64,000 nt of DNA from Pseudomonas sp. JM0905a (GTDB taxonomy: Bacteria > Pseudomonadota > Gammaproteobacteria > Pseudomonadales > Pseudomonadaceae), in contig NZ_JACXBU010000001.1 in the NCBI RefSeq assembly GCF_014700075.1, positions 682,001 through 746,000 of the forward strand, in the 5' to 3' direction. Made by a program: the position numbers and the translations under genes. A model generated the notes under the pieces. The model was not told the origin of the DNA. It saw only the letters and a list, made by a program, of their open reading frames with translations, and made no database searches. Positions 25,784 to 34,213 of this stretch are shown piece after piece (the stretch's first letter is position 1; each line of letters opens with the position of its first letter).

Positions 25784-26772
25784 CAGGCCACCTCCCGGAT
25801 TGCTTGATCATCTATGCACAGGCCGATGCGTTGGCCTTTGCGGTGCAGATCTTCGACGGAGCGGTTGAGCACGTCCACCACCAACTCCACGCCGCGTGCT
25901 TCGACGCGGTAACGCACCACGTTGCCCAGCAGGCTGTGGCTGCGCACTTCGGCCTCGATACCGCCTTCGCGGCTGAGGGAGATGGCTTCCGGGCGTATGG
26001 CGATGCGGCCGCTCACCGGGCGTTGCAGCAGGCGGCTGGCGGTGTCGGCGTCGAGCAGGTTGTAGTTACCGATGAAACCGGCGGCGAAGGCGTCCACCGG
26101 CGCGGTGTAGAGGGTTTCCGCGTCGCCGCTCTGGACGATGCGTCCGGCGTTCATCAGGAAGATGCGGTCCGACAGGGTCAGGGCCTCTTCCTGGTCGTGG
26201 GTGACGAAGATGGTGGTCAGGCCAAGCTCCTGCTGAATGGAGCGGATCTGTTCACGCAGGTGCTTGCGGATGCGCGCATCGAGTGCCGACAGCGGTTCGT
26301 CCAGCAGCAACAGGCGTGGGCGGGTGACCAGCGAGCGCGCCAGGGCGACACGTTGGCACTGGCCGCCGGAAAGCTGGTGCGGGTAGCGCGCGGCGAAGTC
26401 CGACAGTTCCACCATGGCCAGGGCCTCATCCACCCGGCGCTGGCTGTCGGCGGCATCGACCTTCTGCATGCGCAGGCCGAAGGCGACGTTCTGCTGTACC
26501 GTCATGTTGGGGAACAGTGCGTAGCTCTGGAACACCATGCCGATGCCGCGCTTCTGCGGCGACAGCGGCACCAGGTCCTGGCCGTCCAGCAGGATCTGCC
26601 CGCCATTCACCTCGGTCAGGCCGGCGATGCAGCGCAGCAGGGTGGATTTGCCACAGCCGGAGGGGCCGAGCAGGGTGACGAATTCGCCCTTGCCGATCTC
26701 GCAGTGGATGTCGCTGAAGATCGCGGTCTGGCCGTAGTTCTTGTGCAGGCCGCGGATGGAAAGAAAGCTCAT
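25783..26772 (-). CDS. ABC transporter ATP-binding protein (PotA/FbpC/PhnT-like)
   Basis: 329 residues. The nucleotide-binding domain has Walker A GPSGCGKST (~36-44), Q-loop VFQSYALFPNMTV, signature LSGGQCQRVALARS, Walker B LLLLDEP and the switch His in VTHDQEEAL. A ~90-residue TOBE-type domain follows (RIAIRPEAISLS). It energises import by the two upstream permeases. It overlaps the permease gene by 4 bases. The class includes spermidine, iron and 2-aminoethylphosphonate importers. Confidence 0.9.
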   Translation of the reverse strand: MSFLSIRGLHKNYGQTAIFSDIHCEIGKGEFVTLLGPSGCGKSTLLRCIAGLTEVNGGQILLDGQDLVPLSPQKRGIGMVFQSYALFPNMTVQQNVAFGLRMQKVDAADSQRRVDEALAMVELSDFAARYPHQLSGGQCQRVALARSLVTRPRLLLLDEPLSALDARIRKHLREQIRSIQQELGLTTIFVTHDQEEALTLSDRIFLMNAGRIVQSGDAETLYTAPVDAFAAGFIGNYNLLDADTASRLLQRPVSGRIAIRPEAISLSREGGIEAEVRSHSLLGNVVRYRVEARGVELVVDVLNRSVEDLHRKGQRIGLCIDDQAIREVA

Positions 26773-27566
26773 GCCTTGTCCTTGTTCAGACGGTTGGCTG
26801 CCCAGGTGAACAGCAGCACGAAGAAGAAGTAGGAGATCACCAGGGCGCTGTTGAAGTGGCCGCTGCTGTTGCGCATGTTGTTCAGGTACACCTGCAGGGT
26901 TTCGTAGCGAGTGCCCACCAGCAGGTTGGCGAAGACGAATTCGCCGAACAGGAACGAGAACGACAGGAACAGCGAAACCATCAGGCCCTTGCGCAGGTTG
27001 GGCAGCACCACCAGGAAGGCGGCCTTCCAGGTGCTCGCGCCGAGCAGTTGGGCGGCATCCATCAGGTCACGCAGGTTGATCGCCTGCAGGTTGTTGGTGA
27101 TGGCGCGGTACATGAAGGGCAGGGCGATGGTGAAGAAGCAGCCGATCAGGATCCAGGGCGTTCCCACCATGGCCAGCGGACCCGAACCATAGATCTGCAG
27201 CAGGCCGACCGAAGACACCACCGGCGGCACCGCGAAGGGCAGCAGGATGAGGATGTTCATCAAGGCGTCGAGCTTCGGGAAGTGATAGTGCACCACGAAC
27301 AGCAACGGCAGGATCAGCACCACCGACAGCGCCAGGGCGCCGAAGCACACCAGCAGCGATTGGCCGAAGGCGGTGAGGAAGCGGGTGTCGCTCCACAGTG
27401 CCAGGTACCACTTGAGGGTCAGGCCGTCGGGGAGGATGGTCGCCGACCAACTGGTGGAGAGCGAATAAAGCAGGGTGCCGGCAAGCGGCAGCAGCAGGAT
27501 CAGGAACAGCAGCCAGACCACCACCCGATGGTAGAGACCGCCACTGCGGGAGTCAGCGGGAGACAT
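26769..27566 (-). CDS. ABC transporter permease (second)
   Basis: 265 residues, about six membrane helices, with the EAA-type cytoplasmic loop (MDAAQLLGASTWKAAFLVVL). It belongs to the PotC/ThiP/PhnV-like permeases. The start lies inside the end of the preceding permease gene (14-base overlap), and the stop overlaps the ATPase start. Confidence 0.88.
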   Translation of the reverse strand: MSPADSRSGGLYHRVVVWLLFLILLLPLAGTLLYSLSTSWSATILPDGLTLKWYLALWSDTRFLTAFGQSLLVCFGALALSVVLILPLLFVVHYHFPKLDALMNILILLPFAVPPVVSSVGLLQIYGSGPLAMVGTPWILIGCFFTIALPFMYRAITNNLQAINLRDLMDAAQLLGASTWKAAFLVVLPNLRKGLMVSLFLSFSFLFGEFVFANLLVGTRYETLQVYLNNMRNSSGHFNSALVISYFFFVLLFTWAANRLNKDKA

Positions 27567-28395
27567 GGTAGCTCCTCTTCAGCAGCCACTGGTGTACCAC
27601 CGTGATCAGCGCCATCAGCCCTACCAGCACCATCGCCAGGGCGCTGGCGAGGTTGGGGTTGAGCGCGATGTCGCCGGCGACCATGGCGGCGACGCGGATG
27701 GTCAGTACGTTGAAGTTGCCAGTGGTGAGGGCATAGACGGTGGCATAGGCGCCAAGGGCGTTGGCCAGGAGGATGACGAAGGTGCCCAGCAGGGCGGGGG
27801 TCAGCACCGGCAGGCCGATGTGCCGCCAGAACTGCCAGGGGCTGGCGCCCAGCAGCGCTGCGGACTCGCGCCAGTCCTCGCGCAGGGCGTCGAAGGCCGG
27901 ATAGAGCAGCAGCACACCGAGGGGAATCTGGAAGTAGGTGTAGAGCACGATCAGGCCGGCCTTGGAATAGAGATTGAAGTCCTCGATCACGCCGGATTGC
28001 TTGAGCAGGATGGTCAGCGCGCCATTGAAGCCGAGCAGGATGATGAAGGCGAAAGCCAGCGGCACACCCGCGAAATTGCTGGTCATGTTGGAGAAGGCCA
28101 TGACGAAGTCGCGCAGCTTCGAATCCACCTTGCGCAACGAGTAGCTGCCGATCACCGCAATGACGATGCCGAACAGGCTCGACCAGAAGGCGATCTGCAG
28201 GCTGTGCTTGATGGCCTGCAGGTAGAACTTCGAGCTGAACACCTTGGCGAAGTTGCCCAGGCCCCAGCCCTCCGGGGTGTTCAGGCTGTTGAGGGCGACC
28301 CAGGCCAGCGGCGCGATCTGGAACAGGATGAAGAACAGGGCGAAGGGCAGCAGGCAGAGCAGCGCCAGCCATTTGCCCCGGATGGAGGAATTCAC
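27553..28395 (-). CDS. ABC transporter permease (first)
   Basis: 280 residues, about six membrane helices (WLALLCLLPFALFFILFQIA at the N-terminus) and an EAA loop (WRESAALLGASPWQFWRHIG). The GTG at 28395 is chosen because it overlaps the stop of the phosphodiesterase gene (GTGA) and gives the expected permease start (NSSIRGKW). With the second permease it forms the channel. Confidence 0.87.
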   Translation of the reverse strand: MNSSIRGKWLALLCLLPFALFFILFQIAPLAWVALNSLNTPEGWGLGNFAKVFSSKFYLQAIKHSLQIAFWSSLFGIVIAVIGSYSLRKVDSKLRDFVMAFSNMTSNFAGVPLAFAFIILLGFNGALTILLKQSGVIEDFNLYSKAGLIVLYTYFQIPLGVLLLYPAFDALREDWRESAALLGASPWQFWRHIGLPVLTPALLGTFVILLANALGAYATVYALTTGNFNVLTIRVAAMVAGDIALNPNLASALAMVLVGLMALITVVHQWLLKRSYHVSR

Positions 28396-29198
28396 TTGAG
28401 CAGCTCCCGGCAGACGGCTTTGTCGTGGGAGGCGCCGAGCAGCTCGCAGACGGTGCCACACAGCTCGGTCTGTTTCGGCTGCGCCGCAGCATCCAGGCTG
28501 AAGGCATCGCCGATGACGAACAGCGGCACCTCGCGCTCCTCGGGGAGCAGTCCGTTGTGGGAGCGGTCGTTATTCATGCCGTGGTCGGCAGTCACCAGCA
28601 CCTGGTAGCCGGCGTCCAGCCAGCGTTGCAGGTACTCGGCCAGGAGGATGTCGGCGACCCGCGCGCTGTTGCGGTACTGCGGCGAATCCAGGCCGTGCTT
28701 GTGGCCGGCGTCGTCGACGTTCATCGGGTGCACCAGGAGGAAATCCGGGGTGTGTCGCTGGCGCAGGCTCTCGGCGTCGGCGAACAGGTGCGAGTCCGGG
28801 TAGTGGTCGGCGTAGTAGAAGTGGCCGTGCTGGATCGGCAGCTGGGGCGCTTCGGTGTGGCGGTCGCGGGCGGCATTGAAGGGCGAGTTGTTGTACAGCT
28901 CGCTGACCCAGTGATACGCGGCGGCGGCGGTGGTCAGCCCGGCGGCGCTGGCGTAATGGAAGATGCTGCGCTCCTTCGACAGGCGCGACACATCGTTGTG
29001 GACGATGCCGCTCTGGATCGGCGGAATGCCGGTGAGGATGCATTCGTAGAGCGGACGGGACAGCGCCGGCAGCTCGCACTGGAGCTTGTAGAGCACCGCC
29101 TTGCCGGCGCCGCACCAGGCCTGAAGGTGACCCAGCGCGTGCCGGGCCACCTCGTAGTTCAGGCCATCCAGCAGGACGAGGATGACTTTGTTCTTCAT
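28392..29198 (-). CDS. Alkaline-phosphatase-superfamily hydrolase (NPP/PhnA-like)
   Basis: 268 residues without a signal peptide, so cytoplasmic. It has the two-metal site of nucleotide pyrophosphatase/phosphonoacetate hydrolase-type enzymes: Asp in VILVLLDGLN (~11), nucleophile region ALSRPLYECILTG with Ser as the likely nucleophile, VDDAGHKHG, and TADHGM. It should hydrolyse a phosphodiester, phosphomonoester or phosphonate brought in by the adjacent importer. ATG at 29198 with GAGGCG before it; 48 bases after the binding-protein gene. Confidence 0.83.
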   Translation of the reverse strand: MKNKVILVLLDGLNYEVARHALGHLQAWCGAGKAVLYKLQCELPALSRPLYECILTGIPPIQSGIVHNDVSRLSKERSIFHYASAAGLTTAAAAYHWVSELYNNSPFNAARDRHTEAPQLPIQHGHFYYADHYPDSHLFADAESLRQRHTPDFLLVHPMNVDDAGHKHGLDSPQYRNSARVADILLAEYLQRWLDAGYQVLVTADHGMNNDRSHNGLLPEEREVPLFVIGDAFSLDAAAQPKQTELCGTVCELLGASHDKAVCRELLK

Positions 29199-29246
29199 GG
29201 TTCGCCTCAAAGCAGCCCAAGCGCCGGAAGCGATTGGGCCAGCTCC

Positions 29247-30305
29247 TTATTCCATCTCGATGATCACGTGTTCCTGCCACAGCTGCGGCAGTGCCTTGGA
29301 GGTTTCTTCCCAGGCCTTGGCGTCCTTGATCGGCTGGACCTTGGCGTACTGCTCGTTGGGCAGCAGCTTGGCCTTGACCTCGGCCGGCAGGGTCAGGTGC
29401 TCGGCACGGATCGGGCGGGCGTTGCCCTTGGCCAGGTTGATCTGGCCAGCGTCGCTGAGGATGTACTCGCGGGCCAGTTTCGCGGCGTTCGGGTTCTTCG
29501 CGTACTTGTTGATGATGGTGGTGTAGCCGGAGATCACCGAGCCATCGGACGGAATCAGCACTTCGAAGCGGCTGGGGTCGATCTGGTCGCGGTAGGACAG
29601 GCCGTTGAAGTCCCAGACGATGCCGACTTCCACCTCACCCTTCTCCAGGGTCTGGATGGTCGGGTTGGACAGCGACAGTCGGCCTTGTTTGGCGATCTCG
29701 GCGAAGAAATCCAGGCCCGGCTGGATGTTCTTCTCGTTACCGCCGTTGGCGATGGCGGCGGCCAGCACGCCGTTGACGGCCTGGGCCGCGGCGCTGACGT
29801 CACCGATGGCGACCTTGTATTTGCCCTGTTTCAGGTCGGCCCAGGACTTGGGCGCTTCCTTCACCAGTTGCTTGTTGACGATGAAGGCGATGGAACCGGT
29901 ATAGGCCAGCATCCAGTGGCCGTCGGCATCCTTGGCCCATTCGGGGATCTGGGACCAGGTGCTGGGCTTGTAGGGCTGGGTCACGCCTTGCTGGACGGCG
30001 ATGGGGCCGAAGGCCGCGCCGACGTCGCCGATGTCGGCGGTGGCGTTGTCCTTCTCGGCGGCGAACTTGGCGATTTCCTGGGCCGAGCTCATGTCGGTGT
30101 CGACGTGCTTCAGGCCGTACTGCTTGTTCAGGTCAACCCAGGTGTCCTTCCAGTTGGCCCAGCTGTCGGGCATGCCCACGCTGTTCACCGCGCCTTCCTT
30201 GCGGGCGGCTTGTTCGAGACTCTTCAGATCTGCTTCGCTTGCCATGGCCTGGGTCCCCAGGGCAATGGCCGTTCCCATCAGTGAAGCCAGCAACAGGCGT
30301 TTCAT
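29247..30305 (-). CDS. ABC transporter substrate-binding protein (PhnS/PotD/FbpA-like)
   Basis: 352 residues with a Sec signal peptide (cleavage near TQAMA-SEAD). It has the fold pattern of the Fe3+/polyamine/2-aminoethylphosphonate group (NSVGMPDSWANWKDTWVDLN; VWDFNGLSYRD; YILSDAGQINLAKGNARPIR). It should capture the ligand in the periplasm. It is the first gene of the six-gene operon, and a weak Pho-box-like site lies upstream on the same strand. Confidence 0.87.
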   Translation of the reverse strand: MKRLLLASLMGTAIALGTQAMASEADLKSLEQAARKEGAVNSVGMPDSWANWKDTWVDLNKQYGLKHVDTDMSSAQEIAKFAAEKDNATADIGDVGAAFGPIAVQQGVTQPYKPSTWSQIPEWAKDADGHWMLAYTGSIAFIVNKQLVKEAPKSWADLKQGKYKVAIGDVSAAAQAVNGVLAAAIANGGNEKNIQPGLDFFAEIAKQGRLSLSNPTIQTLEKGEVEVGIVWDFNGLSYRDQIDPSRFEVLIPSDGSVISGYTTIINKYAKNPNAAKLAREYILSDAGQINLAKGNARPIRAEHLTLPAEVKAKLLPNEQYAKVQPIKDAKAWEETSKALPQLWQEHVIIEME

Positions 30306-30375
30306 GTGAAGCTCCTTAGCAGGTTTGGAGGTTGGTCTAGATCAGCAAGACCCAGGCCAAATCTAAAAGCCTTGG

Positions 30376-30393
30376 ATGACGGTTTGATTGCAG
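30376..30393 (-). promoter_or_regulatory. Weak Pho-box-like site before the transporter operon
   Basis: On the - strand CTGCAAT-N4-CCGTCAT, compared with CTGTCAT-N4-CTGTCAT, has 11 of 14 matches. A possible -10 (TAGATT) follows after about 10 bases. It lies 71-88 bases before the binding-protein start. Confidence 0.35.
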
Positions 30394-30507
30394 GGCTCAG
30401 CAGCATCCGGCGGCGGAAAACGCCTGAAAAGCGTAGACCATGGCCAGATGGCTGATTCCCGGGGATGTCGCGATTGGCGATGGCATGGCGCATGCAGGCG
30501 TGCCTTG

Positions 30508-30525
30508 CTGTCATCCCTCAGTCAT
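30508..30525 (+). promoter_or_regulatory. Pho-box-like site before the GntR/UTRA gene
   Basis: CTGTCAT-CCCT-CAGTCAT matches the PhoB box CTGTCAT-N4-CTGTCAT at 13 of 14 positions with exact spacing. Ten bases later TAGGAT (30536-30541) could serve as -10, the geometry of PhoB-activated promoters. Confidence 0.55.
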
Positions 30526-30605
30526 CTAGGCTGCCTAGGATGACCGGCAAGCCCGGCCATGACGCACCTGAATGGTGCTGGTCTATTCCAGATTGGAGTT
30601 TTTCG

Positions 30606-31322
30606 ATGCGCGATGAGGCGCCCCGTACCCTGACCGCCATCTGCAATGCATTGCAGGAACAGATCGAGCACGGCCTGTTACCCCAGGGCAGCAAGTTGCC
30701 GGCTGAGCGCAAGTTGAGTGAATTGTTCGATACCACCCGCATCACCCTGCGCGAAGCGCTGGGGCAACTGGAAGCCCAGGGGCTGATCTACCGCGAGGAG
30801 CGCCGTGGCTGGTTCGTTTCGCCGTCGCGACTGCTCTACAACCCGCTGGTGCGCAGCCACTTCCACGCGATGGTGGCTGGGCAGGGTCGTGTACCCGCCA
30901 CCGAAGTGCTGGGCGCGCGGCTGATTCCGGCCAGTGTGGAAATCTGCGAATTGCTGGAGCTCCCGGCGCTGTCCAGCGTCTACCAGATCCGTCGCGCCCG
31001 CCGCATCGACGGGCGCCTGGTGCTCTATGTGGAGCACTACCTGAATCCGGCCTATTTTCCCGGCATCATCGATTTCGACCTGACCCGGTCGCTGACCGAG
31101 CTCTACGACAGCCAGTACGGCATCCGCTATGGCCGGGTGCGCTTCGACATGGTGCCCACCGCCCTGCATCCGGATGCAGCGGCGCCGCTGAAAGTGTCAG
31201 CCGGCAGCCCGGCGCTGAAGATCACCCGCATCAACCGCGACCAGCATGGGCGGCTGATCGACTGCGACCTGGAGTTCTGGCGACACGATGCGATCCACGT
31301 AAGTGTCGAAGTGCCGGAGTGA
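30606..31322 (+). CDS. GntR-family regulator with UTRA domain (HutC/PhnR type)
   Basis: 238 residues. An N-terminal GntR winged helix (~1-70; LPAERKLSELFDTTRITLRE) precedes a UTRA ligand-binding domain (~90-235; SVYQIRRARRIDGRLVLYVE). UTRA regulators sense small metabolites, often the substrate of the adjacent pathway. PhnR, the regulator of the 2-aminoethylphosphonate genes in Salmonella, has the same design. The ATG at 30606 follows TTGGAG. It is divergent from the transporter operon it probably controls. Confidence 0.87.
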   Translation: MRDEAPRTLTAICNALQEQIEHGLLPQGSKLPAERKLSELFDTTRITLREALGQLEAQGLIYREERRGWFVSPSRLLYNPLVRSHFHAMVAGQGRVPATEVLGARLIPASVEICELLELPALSSVYQIRRARRIDGRLVLYVEHYLNPAYFPGIIDFDLTRSLTELYDSQYGIRYGRVRFDMVPTALHPDAAAPLKVSAGSPALKITRINRDQHGRLIDCDLEFWRHDAIHVSVEVPE

Positions 31323-31343
31323 TTGGACAGCTGCGCCGCCCTT

Positions 31344-31371
31344 GGCGAATGAATTCGTCCCTGCAGAAACG
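31344..31371. repeat. Repeat family A half-element
   Basis: GGCGAATGAATTCGTCCCTG matches the right arm of the REPIN at 7739 with one changed base. The left arm is missing. Confidence 0.55.
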
Positions 31372-31380
31372 GCGGCATTT

Positions 31381-31464
31381 GTAGGTTGGGTAGAGGAACG
31401 AAACCCAACGTTGCGGCAATTGTGACGGGCGACGTTGGGCCTCGCTGCGCTCGGACCAACCTAA
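31381..31464. repeat. Repeat family B doublet, diverged copy
   Basis: GTAGGTTGGGTAGAGGAACG with AAACCCAAC on the left and GTTGGGCCTCGCTGCGCTCG with CCAACCTAA on the right; the same design as at 24884 but diverged. Confidence 0.6.
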
Positions 31465-31478
31465 GGGGCGGCGGCAGA

Positions 31479-32066
31479 TCAGGTGTAGTTCTCGGGACTG
31501 AGCTTGCGCTCGACCAGCTCGATCAGGATGTGCAGCACCTTGATGTGCAGCTCCTGCACACGGTCGGCGAAGTCGCCGCCGGGGGCGCAGATGCAGACGT
31601 CGGCCAGGGCTTCCAGCGCGGAGCCGGGCTTGCCGGTCAGGGCCACCACTTTCACGCCCAGGGTGCGGGCGGCTTCGGCGGCCTTGATGACGTTGGGGCT
31701 CTTGCCGCTGGTGCTGATGGCGATCAGCACGTCGCCGGCACGGCCGTGGGATTCCACGTAGCGGGAGAAGATGTAGTCGTAGCCGAAGTCGTTGGCGACG
31801 CAGCTGATGTGGCTGGGATCGCTGATGGACACGGCGGCGATGCCGGGGCGGTTCTTGCGGTAACGGCCGGTCAGCTCCTCGGCGAAGTGCATGGCATCGC
31901 ACATGGAGCCGCCGTTACCGCAGGAAAACGCCTTGCCCTTGTTCTCGAAGCTCTCGACCAGCAGCTCGGCCGCACGCTCGATGTTCTTCAGCGTCTGCTC
32001 ATTGGCAATGAAGTTGTCCAGGGCACGCCTGGCTTCCTCCAGGCTGTTGCGAATATGGCTGAGCAT
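31479..32066 (-). CDS. gmhA: Phosphoheptose isomerase (GmhA/LpcA type)
   Basis: 195-residue SIS-domain protein close to the enterobacterial GmhA/LpcA pattern: [48 protein letters not shown] and a C-terminal [11 protein letters not shown] carrying the conserved His. It converts sedoheptulose 7-phosphate to glycero-manno-heptose 7-phosphate for LPS inner core. The ATG at 32066 fits the family start. It lies 17 bases after apeB, and no other heptose genes are near. A DiaA-like SIS protein is less likely given these motifs. Confidence 0.83.
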   Translation of the reverse strand: MLSHIRNSLEEARRALDNFIANEQTLKNIERAAELLVESFENKGKAFSCGNGGSMCDAMHFAEELTGRYRKNRPGIAAVSISDPSHISCVANDFGYDYIFSRYVESHGRAGDVLIAISTSGKSPNVIKAAEAARTLGVKVVALTGKPGSALEALADVCICAPGGDFADRVQELHIKVLHILIELVERKLSPENYT

Positions 32067-32083
32067 GCGGGGTTCCTTCCTGA

Positions 32084-33373
32084 TCAGGGCAGGTCGTGGC
32101 TGGAGTAGAAGGCGGCCAGCACCTTCACCAGATGGGCCAGGTCGTGGCTGCCCGCCAGCTCGCGGATGGAGTGCATGGCGAAGGTGGGCAGGCCGATGTC
32201 CACGGTGCGCACGCCAAGCTGGCTGGCGGTGATCGGACCGATGGTGGAGCCGCAACCCATGTCGCTGCGGGTCACGAAGCTCTGGACCGGTACTTCGTTC
32301 TCCAGGCACAGGTGGCGGAAGAAACCGGCGGTTTCGCTGTTGGTGGCGTAGCGCTGGTTGCTGTTTACCTTGATCACCGGGCCGGCGTTGAGCTTCGGGC
32401 CGTGGTTGCCGTCGTGCTTGTCGGCGTAGTTCGGGTGCACGCCGTGGGCGTTGTCGGCGGAAACCAGCAGGGAGCGCTGGATCACCCGGGCGAAGGCGTC
32501 GCCCTCCGGCAGTACGCGGCGCAGCACCTGTTCCAGCATCGGGCCGTCGGCGCCACAGGCGGAGCAGGAGCCCACTTCCTCGTGGTCGGTGCAGACCAGC
32601 ACGCAGCTCTCGTCGGCCTCGGCAGCCAGCAGGGCCTGCAGGCCGGCGTAGCAGGACAGCAGGTTGTCCAGGCGCGCGCCGGCGATGAAGTCGCCGTCCA
32701 GGCCGATGACCGCAGCGTTCTGGGTGTCGTAGAAGGACAGCTCGTAGTCCAACACCGCGTCGGCGACCACGCCATGTTCCAGGGTCAACTGCTCGGCCAG
32801 CAGATCGCGGAATTCGCGGGCTTCGCCGGCCGCCAGTTGCGCCAGGATCGGAGGCAGCTCGGTCTGGGCGTTGATGGCCCAGCCCTGGTTGGCTTCACGG
32901 TTGAGGTGGATGGCCAGGTTGGGAATGACGGCGATGGGGGCCTGGAAGTCCACCAGTTGGCTTTCCACCATGCCCGCGGCGCGGTAGGTGACACGGCCAG
33001 CGAGCGACAGGTCGCGGTCGAACCAGGGGGCCAGCAGGGCGCCGCCATAGACTTCGACGCCCAGTTGCCAGAAGCCCTGCTTGTGCAGCTCGGGGTTCGG
33101 CTTGACCCGCAGGCAAGGGCTGTCGGTGTGGGCACCGACCAGGCGCAGGCCGCCTTCCAGCACCGGGCGCTTGCCCAGCTTGATGGCGATGATGGAGGAG
33201 TCATTGCGGGTGACGTAATAACGGCCACCGCTTTCGATACGCCAGGCTTCGCGTTCGTCGAGACGCACATAACCGGCGGCTTCCAGGCGCTTGGCCAGGC
33301 TGCGGGTGGCGTGGAAGGGGGTGGGCGAGGCCTTGAGGAAATCGATCAGGCCTTGGTTCAACTCTTCGCGCAT
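32084..33373 (-). CDS. apeB: M18 aspartyl aminopeptidase
   Basis: 429 residues, the usual length. It has the M18 metal-site motifs: [36 protein letters not shown] and [14 protein letters not shown], plus [15 protein letters not shown]. It is a cytosolic zinc peptidase that removes N-terminal acidic residues. gmhA follows closely on the same strand. Confidence 0.93.
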   Translation of the reverse strand: MREELNQGLIDFLKASPTPFHATRSLAKRLEAAGYVRLDEREAWRIESGGRYYVTRNDSSIIAIKLGKRPVLEGGLRLVGAHTDSPCLRVKPNPELHKQGFWQLGVEVYGGALLAPWFDRDLSLAGRVTYRAAGMVESQLVDFQAPIAVIPNLAIHLNREANQGWAINAQTELPPILAQLAAGEAREFRDLLAEQLTLEHGVVADAVLDYELSFYDTQNAAVIGLDGDFIAGARLDNLLSCYAGLQALLAAEADESCVLVCTDHEEVGSCSACGADGPMLEQVLRRVLPEGDAFARVIQRSLLVSADNAHGVHPNYADKHDGNHGPKLNAGPVIKVNSNQRYATNSETAGFFRHLCLENEVPVQSFVTRSDMGCGSTIGPITASQLGVRTVDIGLPTFAMHSIRELAGSHDLAHLVKVLAAFYSSHDLP

Positions 33374-33484
33374 TGGGGGACTCCGGACAGCAGTGCCGGG
33401 AGTTTATCCCATAGCCCCCGAGGAATAGGAGGGCGACCAGCGGTGAATTTTCCTAACAGGCCGATAGGTAGGGGCATTGCTGTC

Positions 33485-33526
33485 GTGGGGGAGGAATTTC
33501 AATTGCGAATGAATTCGCCCCCGCAG
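33485..33526. repeat. Repeat family A short hairpin form
   Basis: GTGGGGGAGGAATTTCAATT abuts GCGAATGAATTCGCCCCCGC, forming a short hairpin version of the family-A element without a long interior. It lies in the 227-base gap between apeB and the methyltransferase gene. Confidence 0.6.
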
Positions 33527-33600
33527 GGTAGTCGGGAGCAGCGTCGTACGTGTCAGGTGAGTGCCTCGGTCAGGTAGGGTGCGCTGTGCGCACCGCCCGG

Positions 33601-34176
33601 TTACAGGCGCCGTGCGACCACCGAGAACAGGTGCCAGTGCTTGTTGCGGCCCTTGGCGGTGATGCCGTCTTCTTCTTTCTCTTCCAGCATCAGCACATCC
33701 CAGCCCGACAGCAGCTCTTCCAGTTGCCGGCGACGCAGGATGGTGATGCCGTTGTCGGCCCAGTCGTCCCGTTCGCCGAACAGGTGACCGGCGAACAGGC
33801 CGCCAACCGGCAGGGCGCCGCAGATGGCCTGCCAGAGGGCGGGAAAGGCCGCTGGCGGGCAGAGGGGCAGGGCGAAACTGGAGTTGACCAGATCGGCCGG
33901 TGGCAACGGCAGGCTTTCGAAGCGGCAGCAGCGACTTTGCAGTCTCTGGCGCTTTTCCTGGTCCAGCTGTGCATCGAGGCGGGCCAGTGCTTCGGGTTCT
34001 GCATCCACCGCCAGTACCTTCCAGCCACGCCTGAGCAATTCGAGGGTGTCGCGGCCGGCACCGCAGCCAAGATCGAGAGCGTGGCCGGGCGGTCCGTCCC
34101 AGATTTCCAGGGCGGTGAGCAGGGTGAAGCGAGCGGGCTGACCCTCGGTGGCGTTGTAGAACTCGGTGAGGCTCAT
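33601..34176 (-). CDS. Class I SAM-dependent methyltransferase (TehB-like)
   Basis: 191 residues. The SAM-binding motif I is ALDLGCGAGRDTLELLRRGW, with acidic motif II VLAVDAEPEAL, both as in the TehB-like methyltransferase group. The substrate is unknown. It follows rluA by 37 bases on the same strand and may share its transcript. Confidence 0.8.
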   Translation of the reverse strand: MSLTEFYNATEGQPARFTLLTALEIWDGPPGHALDLGCGAGRDTLELLRRGWKVLAVDAEPEALARLDAQLDQEKRQRLQSRCCRFESLPLPPADLVNSSFALPLCPPAAFPALWQAICGALPVGGLFAGHLFGERDDWADNGITILRRRQLEELLSGWDVLMLEEKEEDGITAKGRNKHWHLFSVVARRL

Positions 34177-34213
34177 CTCTTTCCCGAATCGAGGTCTTTT
34201 TCTTGAGCCTAGG

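Larger units (their letters stand above)
30306..30605. other. Divergent promoter region between transporter operon and GntR gene
   Basis: 300 bases carrying two Pho-box-like sites, one towards each gene. No open frame of note is seen. Confidence 0.5.
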
